From Tricholoma matsutake (Eukaryota > Basidiomycota > Agaricomycetes > Agaricales > Tricholomataceae): a DNA stretch of 64,000 bases. Within the stretch, counting starts at the first letter, position 1, and each line of letters starts with the position of its first letter. Position numbers and translations under genes: made by a program. This document shows positions 1-10,256 of the stretch, piece after piece. The stretch is taken from NCBI GenBank assembly GCA_026075535.2, contig AP026540.1:9734001-9798000 (forward strand). The letters run 5' to 3'. The notes under the pieces were generated by a model, which was not told the DNA's origin, did not search any database, and saw nothing but the letters and a program-made list of their open reading frames with translations.

Positions 1-143
1 GTACGAAAGATTATGTATATCCCAAAGGTCCGAGAAAGCGCAGGAAGACCGGAAAACCAATACATTACAGCGTAAGCATGTGCGAGGTAGCCCTCGGATG
101 TAAGAAAAGGTATCAGATACGTGATGACTCAAGTCGAATCGAC

Positions 144-1160
144 TTAACAATTGCAGGCCTCGTTCTGTGCATTGATCGGCTGTTTATTAAGATCTACACC
201 TGTTCTTGCACCAGTCGGTGCACGCCCAGCTCCTGCTCGTGAAGCTTGTGGTGCAGAGAGAGGCAGTTTCTTCGCTGGAAAGACAATGTCAAATACCATT
301 GTAGGCCGGCAAAAATGTATCATACCAATGGCCGTAAATATCTCTGACACGCCTTCGCCCGTCTTTGCACTGGTCTCCGCCCACATTAAACCTTCTTCGT
401 CGGCATACTTCTTCGCCTCCTCCTCAGTAACCTGCCGACGGGCGGAAAGATCTGACTTGTTTCCGCATAGAGCAATAACTATTGAAGGGTCCGCCTGACG
501 TTGAAGTTCGCGGATCCATGTGCGTGCCTTCTCGAGAGAAGCAGTTTGTGTTATGTCATATACGACAACTGCGCAGTTGGCATTTCGATAATACATTGGC
601 GCCTGCAGTCATGCAAGAATGATTTCACAAGAAGGCAGAGCTGGTCTTGATTAACGTACCAGGGACTAGCGAGGCACAGATAAATATGAATGTATATGAA
701 AATCAATGATACGAGTAATATCAGAACATACCTTGTATCGTTCTTGCCCAGCGGTATCCCTGTATCGCAGACATATAATCTGAGAGTTGCAAACTTGTGG
801 CAACACCTACCAGATTTCAAACTTCACTGTGGTTTGGTCCTCGAGCGTGACAGTCTGTGTTAAGAAAGCGGCTACTCGTGCAACTATTGATAGAGAATGA
901 CCTAGTAATGGTAATGCAGCGCACCTCCAATCGTGCTTTCCCGGTAATCATCGAATTGATCCTTCACAAAACGCAAAACAAGGCTGGCAAGAATACCTAC
1001 TGTAGGTCTCCAAAACGATTTCCAAGACATCACTACGTACCTGGACTTGCCAACCGCAGACTCTCCTGGAAAAGCGAAAAGTATGAGGTTCTGTATGTGC
1101 AGATAGATATACAGAATACGTACCTAGGAGGACTAACTTGAACTGATATTGCTTGGACAT
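144..1160 (-). CDS. YPT5: Rab5-family small GTPase (Ypt5/Vps21-like)
   Basis: Early-endosome Rab GTPase that cycles between GDP and GTP to control endosome fusion. Eight exons on the minus strand: 1160-1124, 1065-1041, 983-925, 871-811, 759-732, 665-660, 602-326 and 274-144, total 624 nt (207 aa). Seen motifs: P-loop GESAVGKSS near residue 13, switch I ending STIGAAF, switch II WDTAGQERYKSLAPMYYR, NKSD guanine-binding loop, ETSAK, and a C-terminal CNC (CXC) prenylation signal. The 'SLAPMYY' motif is Rab5-type. The start was chosen at 1160 because it gives the usual very short N-terminus before the first beta strand; an in-frame upstream stretch exists but shows no homology. The sixth exon is only 6 nt. 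Diverges from the RRM gene at 1477, with a shared 316-bp intergenic promoter. Confidence 0.93.
660..665 (-). other. 6-nt microexon of the Rab5 gene
   Basis: Between the exon ending in ...ERYK (732) and the exon beginning with APMYY (602), the minus strand reads acceptor TAG, six bases TCCCTG, then donor GTACGT. The six bases encode Ser-Leu and restore the invariant Rab motif K-S-L-A-P-M-Y-Y in frame. Without it the protein would lack two residues that are conserved in switch II of all Rab5 proteins. Confidence 0.85.
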
Positions 1161-1476
1161 AGTCGTGAGCTTCGTAACCGTGCTGTGCAGCGGGAGCAGT
1201 GATGTCTGGCTTTGGAAGCACGCGGCTGTTCCCGGAAAGGAATTTTCTCGTGGCACTGTCGTGCTCCCTTCCCTCCCAACCACCATCAGCGTCACTGCGC
1301 TTATCGATTCTCAGTTACACATCTTGGTTTAGGTCCTGAAAGTTAAGCTCGCCTCTCTGGACATTACTGCCTTGGCACTGCTACCCATCGTAAACGCCCC
1401 CTTCGGCTACCTCACTAAAACACAGTGTTTCGAAAAATCTGAACATCTCTGAACATCTGAAAAGAAAAAGAAAAAA
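1161..1476. promoter_or_regulatory. Divergent promoter region, Rab5 / Mei2-like gene
   Basis: 316 bp separate the two start codons of genes transcribed in opposite directions, so the promoters and 5' UTRs of both must lie here. The stretch just before the plus-strand ATG is A-rich, as is usual for a leader. No TATA box is clear. Confidence 0.5.
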
Positions 1477-4349
1477 ATGAATCGACATCATCCTTATGGC
1501 GGTAGTTTCGAAAGTCCAAGCACTCGGCGGGGCGGATCCCCCTCTGGTCCAGGCCCCGACCGATCCCACCATCGTTTTCAGGACAGGGGTGGTGCACCAA
1601 GCCGAGGAAGAGGCTTCGGACGGGGAAGAGGAGGTTACAACAATTACGACAACACAACCATGAGCCAGCATGACCCATATGATCAAGGCCAGTCTCAGGG
1701 CGATATGGGCGCATACAATAGCTATGAAGCCCAAGTTGGCACGCAAAATCCTTTCTACCAGAACAATTATGGTCCGCCTGCTCCTTTTGCTCCCCCATCT
1801 GCAGTCGACTATAATCAAGGCTTCGTTAAATTTGAAGGTGCGCTTGAAACTTGAGACTGTATAACAAGATTTTAGGGAATACAGGGAGGCTTTTCTGTAT
1901 CAGCATTATTTGCGAGTTAAGGCACGCGGAAAGTAACAGACATTCCATCTGCAGCGGACTTGAGCTGGAGCTCTATACGTTAGCGAGAGCCGTGGTGTCA
2001 TACACTTTTGGGCCACGTTGGAATTTTTGAGTGCGCTTTGAGCAGTCAGAGATAACCTGTGCCTAATTCGCCACAACTTGCACCCCATATCGATGAGGAG
2101 TCCCAATCTGCTTGGCTGACACAGCAAAGCCTCTGTCTAGCCACAGTTATATGCTACGTCTTTGCTTCTTGCTCAGTTTCCGTCGTATGTGGAGAAGATT
2201 CTCACTTGAACTATTCATTCCTTGTTAGACGGGCCCGGTTCTAGTTTCAACGATGAAAATGGTTACGGACGTGGTGGTACCCGACGACCCGTTCGCAAGG
2301 AAAGAGATGACAAAGTCCACGACTCCATTATTGAGGAACGCATCCAACGAGAGCGCCCGTGTCGTACACTATTCATTCGCAATATTAAGGCAAGTTGCCA
2401 TTTTGAGATACTTCGTGATTTCGGCATCTTCAGTCTGAATCACTTTCCGACGGATACTGATTGGACCTCAGTACGAAACCAACAGTGACGACGTTCGACA
2501 CCAGTTCGAGGAACATGGCGAAATCAAGACTTTCTTCGACTTGATCTCAACGCGAGGGATGGTGTTTGTGACATACGTAAGTCGTGCAAGGCTGTCAAGC
2601 CATTGTATGTCGCATGAGTTGTTGACGCTAGCGCTCAGTACGACCTACGTGCTGCAGAACGAGCACGAGAAAGACTCCAGGGATCAGAAATCAGCGGTCG
2701 CCCTGTAAGTCGAAGGTCCATACTTTATGGAAAGCTCACATAGCATCCACTATTGTTACCCTTTTTCGTCAGATTGATGTCCATTATTCTCTTCCGCGTG
2801 ATGATCATTCAAAAGGCATTGACAGGGAAAAAAATCAAGTGTGTTCATATTTAGTAGCCGTATTCGCATGTGTTGAGATTGCTGTGCAGCAACTGCAAGG
2901 GACCCTCCAAGTTACGCTTCGCAATTCCCCATCAGGTCAGCCTATTGATGACAATGAAGTACGCCGCAAATTTCAGCAGTTTGGAGATGTGAAGTCAGTA
3001 CAGCCTGTGGGTGACCGCACGGAGTTGAGCATTTTTCGAATACTTGGGAAAGGCTTGTGTATTGACCTCTTCGAAGCTCTCGATACGTCGAATTCTATGA
3101 TACAAGAGTCCGTCCAAGTTTATCTCGCTCATTTCTCTCTCGTTTGACCCAGATTGTTGTCAGGCATGTGATGAATCATTCGATCGTTTGCGCCACCAGG
3201 GCTTACAAGACGGCGTTATGGATATTGTCTTTGCTTGGGACACCAATGAAAATGCAGGCCCGCAAGGATCACAGCCCCGGTACGTGTATTCTGGATATGA
3301 ATGCCATACATGCTGATGTTAGAGCTGTCTAGCGGCGGTGACAGAGGCGGCGGAGGGCGCGATTGGGACGAGGGCTTCCGAGGTGGTGGACGAGGGGGTC
3401 GTGGTCGTGGTCGTGGTGGTCGTGGTAGAGGGCGAGGACATGATGATGATTATGACCGTCGTGGGGGTTATGATTATGGACGCTCTGACAGAAAGGGAGG
3501 GCGCTATGATGATGATTATGGTAACCAGAGGGGCCGAGGAGGTGGTGGGTACAATGATCGGTATGACCGCGGTGGTGGCTACAATCCGCCATCTGGAGAT
3601 TTTGAAGGTGGACCTCAGGGCTATGGTGTGCCTCCACCTCAGCCTCCGATGCCTGGTGCCCAGGCGAGTATCTCATACCAGTGTTTGTGCACTTGTGCTT
3701 ACCATGCTTTGGATCTAGCCTCCTGATGACCGCCTGGAGCAAGCTCGAAAAGTTCAACAAGTATGCTTATGACTTCCTATACATATCATTCCTAACATTA
3801 TTGTTAGCTTCTCGCAGCACTGAAGCAACCTCCAGCTTCTACAGCCCCCGCCACAGGAGTCCCACCTGGAATTCCTCCCCCTCCCCCCGGGATGCCTGGG
3901 ATGCCAGCCATGCAACAGCCAGTGCAGAATCCTAATTTGTACTACTCTCAGCCCCCGAATCCCCAACTGCAAGGTGCATACCAAGGTGCTGTCCCCTCGA
4001 GCAATCCGTACGGTAATATCCCGCAGTCCTCGACTCCCCAACCTGGTTCAATGCCAGCTGCGCCTCCTGCAGTCCCACTGACTGGTCTTCCACCCAATAT
4101 CCTTGCACTGCTCCAATCCGCGCAACAACGACCGCAACATCCACCTACTCCAGGACAGCCCCCTTATGGTATGCCCCCACAAATGATGAATACCCCGCCA
4201 CCCCCACCGCCGGGTGCAAGCGCCGCAACCAATGCTCAATATCAGTCGTTGATGACATACCTGGTAAGATCAAACGTTAGCAATCAGTGCTTGTAGCTCA
4301 GCTCAGCTTTCCCTTTGATTAGCAATCACAGGCAGCCGGAAAACAGTGA
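1477..4349 (+). CDS. Mei2-like RNA-binding protein with RRMs and RGG region
   Basis: Predicted RNA-binding protein. The N-terminal part is Gly/Arg/Tyr-rich. A first RRM follows: RNP2-like 'TLFIRNIK', then after an intron 'YETNSDDVRHQFEEHGEIK' and RNP1-like 'GMVFVTYYD'. A second RRM runs from 'GTLQVTLRNSP' through 'VRRKFQQFGDVKSV' to 'RYVEFYDTRACDESFDRL'. Then come an RGG/DYDRR-rich low-complexity region (about 3335-3660) and a Pro/Gln-rich tail. The arrangement resembles the two N-terminal RRMs of the fungal Mei2 family; I do not see a C-terminal Mei2-type RRM3. Many short introns; one at 2390-2471 has a GC donor. The last intron (from 4265) gives a short final exon ending TGA at 4347-4349; reading through it instead would end at 4296. 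RNA target unknown. Confidence 0.82.
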
Positions 4350-4546
4350 TGCTGACTCTGTTGGCTGATAGAGTTATTCTCCAAAAGCATTGCACGAGAG
4401 ATTTCTTAATGTAGTACGCTATCCTTATTTTCATTATGGACTGTACATATGTAATTCGCAGCCGCGAGCTATAGTGTTTGGTGGGTGTCCTATTTTTAGA
4501 CCCGGCGTAGTTACCCGTGACTGAAAATTGTTCGAATCTATACGAC

Positions 4547-5132
4547 ATGCTAGTTTTATCAACTCTGCATAACTTATTATCTCAAGTTTTAGATTTACCA
4601 CACCTGCACACCGCTGTCCTTCTTACACCAGCTGGACAGCTCATCTCTGTCGCCTCTGACCCTCAACGTTCAAAAGACGAAATTCGCATTGTTGTCGGTC
4701 TCGCTGGTGAACTATGGCAGGAGACGAAAGAACAAGGCTTCGGAATGGTTGACAGTGAAGTAATCTTTGTTGTGTTCTGCGAAACCTATCATTATGTTGA
4801 TGACAATGGTGATAGGTAGGGCGTGTCTTGGTTTTTCCTGTGGATGAAGCGGTCGAACCCTTACCACAATCAAAACTTCCATCAAAAGATGACCATCATC
4901 CACTCATGTTGCTTGCTTTGAATGCGACATCTGTTGTCGAGTGGGAGGAGTTGCAAACTAAAGTCAGTGACGATACCGGTCTCTCTTTGTCAATTTATAT
5001 CTGCTTACCCTTCAGGCGAGAATTCTTGCAAGCCATCTGGCAAAACCCCTCGACAAGTACAGAGAGCATCTTGCTGTGCCACGGCCTCCGATTCCAACTT
5101 CTGCAACAACATCCCCTCCACCTCGTTCATGA
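4547..5132 (+). CDS. Roadblock/LC7 domain protein, LAMTOR2-like
   Basis: Three exons, 4547-4759, 4816-4962 and 5016-5132, giving 158 aa. The order of features matches the Roadblock fold and Ragulator subunit LAMTOR2: an N-terminal helix (LSTLHNLLSQVL), 'HTAVLLTPAGQLIS' (the LLNNEG-like strand), 'GLAGELWQE' helix, 'GRVLVFPV' strand, 'LMLLALNATSVVEWEELQ' and a C-terminal helix 'ILASHLAKPLDKY'. In the family this protein scaffolds Rag GTPases and TORC1 at the vacuole/lysosome membrane. That role is inferred; the match is at fold and motif level. A Pro/Thr/Ser tail follows the last helix. ATG 4547 is the first in-frame ATG. Confidence 0.72.
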
Positions 5133-5527
5133 GCGCATGAGCACTCGACGCATCATGACTAGTCCACATCCTTAGTAAAAGAGCTCCTACCTTCGCGACT
5201 TCGAGGCAGAATTTGGGCCGTCCCTGTTCTCCGGCTTTATCAAGTTTTCCTGAAGATGCTCCATCTCGGTTCCATTGATTATATTTATTTATTACCATTA
5301 GACTATAGACACGTTCCACTCGCACTTGTATAATAGGGGATAGATATCAGTCACAGATTACAATTGGACAAACATGTAAGTATTTAACGCGACAAATGTG
5401 TTTCGCCCCAATCACCGAGTCCTGTCCTGGGAATTTCGAATGTTTGATCTAAACACGTCTTTGAGGCTGCATTCCATTTTCCCCCTTTTCTTCCGCTGCT
5501 GAGCGCTGAGCGCTGAGCCTTCCAAAA

Positions 5528-6974
5528 ATGCGACGCTGGACAAGCGTCATTGTGCGAAAAATCTTTTGTTTGCAAAGTCCACCGGTCACGCGGTGGAAAC
5601 GCCGGAACCACGGCTTCGTGATTCAGAATGTTGAACCCAAGCCCACGCATCATGATCCCGTTCGTCTACGACATGATCCATACTCTCTCGTCGCGCCAGA
5701 TCTTTCTCGCCTTCGTGGAAATCTCATCGGTCTACTAGGCTCGGCCCACCCAGACCTCAATGAAGTGGCTCGGTACTATTTTCTCCACCCGTCGAAACAG
5801 CTGCGATCTCTCGTGATCCTTTTGTTTTCGCGTGCCATGAATGGGTTGGGGGAGAACTGGAACGCGAAACGACGAGCAGCAGAGAACGAAGCCGATACAA
5901 GTCTGGCAGAGGAACTCGATCGACCTTTGAAGCAACCGGATGTACTGAACAACTGGCATCCAAGCATGCCAAACGACGCTGCTTCCTTCGAATCTGTATT
6001 TGAATTAAGACCCACTGGGCTCCATCATCCTCCCTCTCTGCCTGCTCCACCCCCTACATGGATGACTCCCCGTATCATTTCTTCGCCTGTCGTCCTTCCG
6101 ACTCAGATCCGTTTGGCGCAGATAGTAGAAATGATTCACATAGCTTCATGCTTACACGATGAAGTATTTGATCCCTCTGCATGCGAGCCTGACCCTCCTG
6201 GGGGGTTTGGTAACAAATTATCGATTCTTGGTGGGGATTTCCTTCTAGGTCGCGCCAGTGCGGCACTCTCCAGGCTAGGTGAGAGCGAGGTCGTAGAGCT
6301 CGTCGGGTGCGTTATATCCAATCTCGTAGAAGGAGAAATGCTGCGAATGAAAAGTGTGTATACCCCGGGTCTTGGACAGCTTGGAGGCCCGACAACCCTT
6401 GAGGAAGCTTGGACCTCTTATTTTAAAAAAACTTACCTTAAGACGGCAAGTCTACTGGCCAAGTCAGCGAGAGCATCTGTCATTCTTGGTGGTTGTGGGG
6501 CAGGAGAGGTATGGAAGAATGTAGCGTACATGTATGGGCGCAATCTGGGTATCGCCTACCAGGTATGTTCATTCCATGTGGCATCAGTCTTCAGCTATCA
6601 GCTTAATTCACTGGTAGCTCATGCAAGATAGTCTTGTTTATGAAGAAGGGACAAGCCTGGAGCCCGGATTGGCAACTGGTCCGGTGCTTTACGCCGCAGA
6701 AGAACATTCCGAATTGCAGCAACTTATCCAGCGAAACTTTATGCAGGAGGGCGACATAGAACTTGTAAGATTATGACACCCACGTGTGACTTGGTCTCTG
6801 AAATTTTCATAGGCTATCAGCTTCGTTCGTAGATCGTCTGGTGTCCAACGTACTCGAGCGTTAGCGCAATCATACGCAGACAAAGCTCAAGATGCTCTGC
6901 ATCTGTTGCCCGAGAGCGATGCTAAAATCGCTCTCGATATGCTGCCGGATTGTGTCATGAATCGGACATTATGA
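5528..6974 (+). CDS. dlp1: Polyprenyl diphosphate synthase subunit 2, Dlp1/PDSS2-like (mitochondrial)
   Basis: Three exons (5528-6562, 6618-6764, 6813-6974), 447 aa. The N-terminus is Arg-rich and hydrophobic (MRRWTSVIVRKIF), a good mitochondrial targeting sequence. The isoprenyl-synthase fold is recognisable: 'VARYYFLHPSKQLR', 'QIVEMIHIASCLHDEVFD', 'GNKLSILGGDFLLGRA', 'SYFKKTYLKTASLLAKS' and a C-terminal 'ALHLLPESDAKIALDML'. The first Asp-rich motif is only HDEVFD and the second is gone (after 'GIAYQLMQDSLVYEEG' no DDxxD). PDSS2/Dlp1 subunits of the heteromeric ubiquinone side-chain synthase also lack these motifs, and the C-terminus is like theirs. It should act with a catalytic Dps1/PDSS1 subunit not encoded here, in CoQ synthesis at the inner mitochondrial membrane. 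Confidence 0.82.
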
Positions 6975-7256
6975 CACCCTCACCTGAGTAGAACATACCA
7001 ATTCCATGCAGGACAACTTCGTTACATATTGATTACCCGCACTGATAAACTTTCTCAATACTCTAGTCATGCATCTTTTGTCAAGATGTCCTTAGACTGT
7101 TGAGCATGTCGAGCATTTCAACACAATCAGTGATATTCTAAAATACTTCCTTTGTTTTTGCGCATATATTTCCCTTCTGAGACATTTGAGGTGATCAAGT
7201 ACATTTCCATTGCGTTAATAGACGGGATTGGCAAACCGTAGATATTTCTGTTCGTG

Positions 7257-9562
7257 CTAGTCGTTATATATGTTGCTGACATCAAGTTTCGCATTCGCAT
7301 ACATGTGCGAGCTGAATATATCCAGCGTAGGTGTCAATCGAGGTATAGCATTATTTAACATGGATAATGCTTTATGTGCTTCGTCTTCACTGGGAAAGAA
7401 CTTCATATTTCGAGAGATTATGTTTATCGCTTTGATAGCAGAGGCTTGATCCTTCACCGCTGCTGTCAAACCCAACATGATGTTGACGATGCTTTCAGGT
7501 ATGCTCATCTCTCCTTTTGGATTAGGCTCCAATACGTCATCCAGGACTTCCACAAGACGACGTTGTGACACTACCGACAGGGGGCCAGCAAAGTCTACTG
7601 TCAGAAAAAGGCGACGGATGGTGTTGAATGCTTCATATGGAGGTGACCGACCGTTGACGAGCTTGGCTGCATATTCTACAGTCAAAGAGAATCCCGATTG
7701 GTTTACCATCGCTCGAAAGTCGCGAAGCACCTTCAACGTCTCCTTCGCAAGCATTAGATCTTCCGCGTGAGCAGCCGCAATGGACACAAGCCTTGTGAGA
7801 TCACGGTCGAGGCATGACAATATGAAGAACAGTGGCATCGATATTGGTACACCAGGACGCAGGAATTTTTCCCAGCCTTGAGACCTCCGGTGAATTACGT
7901 TGAATTTGGGCACATATTCAGGTCTGATTTGGTGGTGTTGGGAAAACTTTTCCGAATGCCAAACCTCATCTTGAACACAATCCCTGACACCATTAACTGC
8001 CAACAACGTTTCTTCATTCTCTGCCACACATTCAAGATACTTGTCCAGCACGTCCCGAGCGACTACAGCCATAGCAGATATGGCGTAGTCGGCAACACCT
8101 GGAACAGCATGACTGACCAGCCTCATGTCCTGTATCGTGCGCTCATCGAAGCAAAGCGTCCGTGAAGATGGCGGGGATGGTGAAGAAGTGATTGACATCA
8201 TGGTTAGAGACCAGATGGCAGTCAGACACGTTGTGGCGCGTTTTTGTCCCACAGAAGGTTCAAGTAAACCACCTGAACAAGTTAGCAGGAGGCGTGAGAT
8301 GCGATGGTCTAGTCTGACCGAAATATCATCGTAGTGTAAAAGCTTGTGTAGAAGGAGCTTTTCGCTGTAATCGAAGCCGGCGACAACCTGAGGTATCACT
8401 TCGATGAATGGCTCAAATTCGGTGCTTCCGCGCAAGGCCTTCAGCGTCCAGCACATTGCTTCTAGATCGCGTTGGTGACACTGAGGAGAGATCTCAATGG
8501 CCTCCATTTCTCGAGTTTGAGCCATGGAACCTACGATCTCCACTGTGCGACCACTTTCTGGATCATAACGACGAAGAAGGCGGAGTGCTCGCATGACAGT
8601 CCAGAACCAACCTGAAAGGGGTGTGCAATATGGGCAGTTACGTTGGAACACGGGCATGACGGTCGCTAATATATAGATCATAGTGCAGGAGAGGAGTATG
8701 GCAAGCATGAGCATGCTGATGACGAAATTCACTGGACGCAAGAATTCGACCAGTCCGACAAAGAACAGAAATAGGGATATGTGAAGAAGTAATGGAATAA
8801 CCTCGACCACGGAAGCCATGTGGAATGTCTCCAGGCCTTTGTAAAGGTATTCGAACACCCTAGCACGTTCATGTGGAGTCGCCTGGCTCTCCGTAGCCAG
8901 CAGATAATTCCGAGTCCATTGCTCCACGAGTGTTGCCGAAAGAGCGCAGGTTAAAATAAAACCCAGGCTCAGGAACCAGAGAGTGTTACACACTACAGCG
9001 GAGGCAGCGGGGACAAAGGGATCCTGAGTGGCGATCGTCGCTGCAGCAGGTGCCGAGATAGAAACGTTACTAGACATTGCAGCAAGATGCTGCGCGACCC
9101 TGTCAAGCAGTACAACTGTCATATTATTGTTGTTCGGGATGAGAGTCTTATAGCTCTCGATGATGAAGCCGGTTAAGCTCGCTGAAAAGAGACCAGCCTC
9201 ATAACTGTTAGGCGATGACGACATTAGGTAGAAAAGCAAGAAAATATCTTACGAATATTAGGATGGAGTCCATATCACCTTTCCAGCGCAGTGCCAAATC
9301 TCTGCTACGCTTCTCAGCCTTAGAGATATACGGAGCCCATAACTTGGTTGAAGGACCATCGTGTGTGAATGATGCGAACTTGTTGTCTGGACAGTTGTAA
9401 ATGGACGACCTGTGGAATGCGCTGCACTAACCTGGATCCATCTCTAGTAAACCTTAAAGTCCAAGAGACACTGCTCCTTCGCCAGGACAGTGAAGCCATC
9501 ACAATCATCTTCGAGCCTTCACACGTTAAGTCAAAGCTGTTGAGAGGCCGCATAGTATCCAT
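7257..9562 (-). CDS. DUF6535-domain membrane protein
   Basis: Three exons (9562-9432, 9409-9253, 9197-7257), total 2229 nt, 742 aa. The conserved block 'KLWAPYISKAEKRSRD...WKGDMDSILIF' continues after an intron as 'AGLFSASLTGFIIESYKTL', followed by two hydrophobic hairpins ('LWFLSLGFILTCALSATLVEQW' region and a pair near 'VVEVIPLLLHISLFLFFVGLVEF'). This is the hallmark of DUF6535, a large lineage-expanded family in mushroom genomes with no known biochemical role. The C-terminal 450 residues are helical and poorly conserved. The start at 9562 is the first ATG of the open frame; internal Mets at codons 4 and about 20 are alternatives. No frameshift or stop; probably functional. Confidence 0.82.
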
Positions 9563-10256
9563 CACATCGGGACGAACAGGTATTCAGGTCAGCTGAAGTT
9601 TGTGTCAAAAATTATGGTTTCGACTGGTTTTTCCTACTTTAGGGTCGCCCAAAAGGACCAATTTCAGTTTTGCAACTTTCCATATCTAATTATATCTTCC
9701 TTGGTATTTCTGTGGACAAAAAGTTGCTTCTAACTCTCGTTCAGAGAATACTGCATAAGTTCCCAGCATTAAGTAAGATCTTTGTCCGAGGCGTACGAAG
9801 TGTAACGGGAATAACTTCAGGAAGAATTAGCCGGTCAAAGCCTCGTGCGCTCGGAGTATTGGTTGAATAACATCACCAACACCACCTATGCGGCGCGGGT
9901 TAAACAGGGGCGTATGATAAAAGCAGAAGTAGGTCAATACATCTGGTAGCTGGACTTGTGATTAGGGGGAAGATAGTGTGTTAGGGGCTCGTACAAACAA
10001 TGATCAAGGCGAAGAAGATATGTAAACTTGGACAATACAAAATTTCGGGTGAGATTGAAATGTTGTGGATGGGATGTGTAAGTGTGTCGCAAGTATGTGG
10101 AAGGGCAAGAAGGGTGTCGCGTGCAACATGTGATGAAAGACCTGTACGTGTACGTGGTAAATCAAGAATAAATAAATAAGCAATTCTGTCCGCAAAGATC
10201 AGTGCCACTTCAATGACCAAATCAACACGTCGGACATACAAGATGACACATTGATT
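9563..10256. other. Intergenic region, no gene seen
   Basis: 694 bp between the start of the DUF6535 gene and the stop of the homeodomain gene. Open frames on the plus strand (to about 9870) are short and without recognisable motifs. It should hold the DUF6535 promoter and the homeobox gene terminator. Confidence 0.5.

Noticed and set aside
3329..3760. His-rich minus-strand ORF opposite the RGG region
   Set aside because: Antisense of the Gly/Arg/Asp-rich repeat; the His-rich composition is an artefact of that.
9670..9870. Plus-strand 66-codon ORF between the DUF6535 and homeodomain genes
   Set aside because: No signature, no start context, and no support for splicing to other exons.
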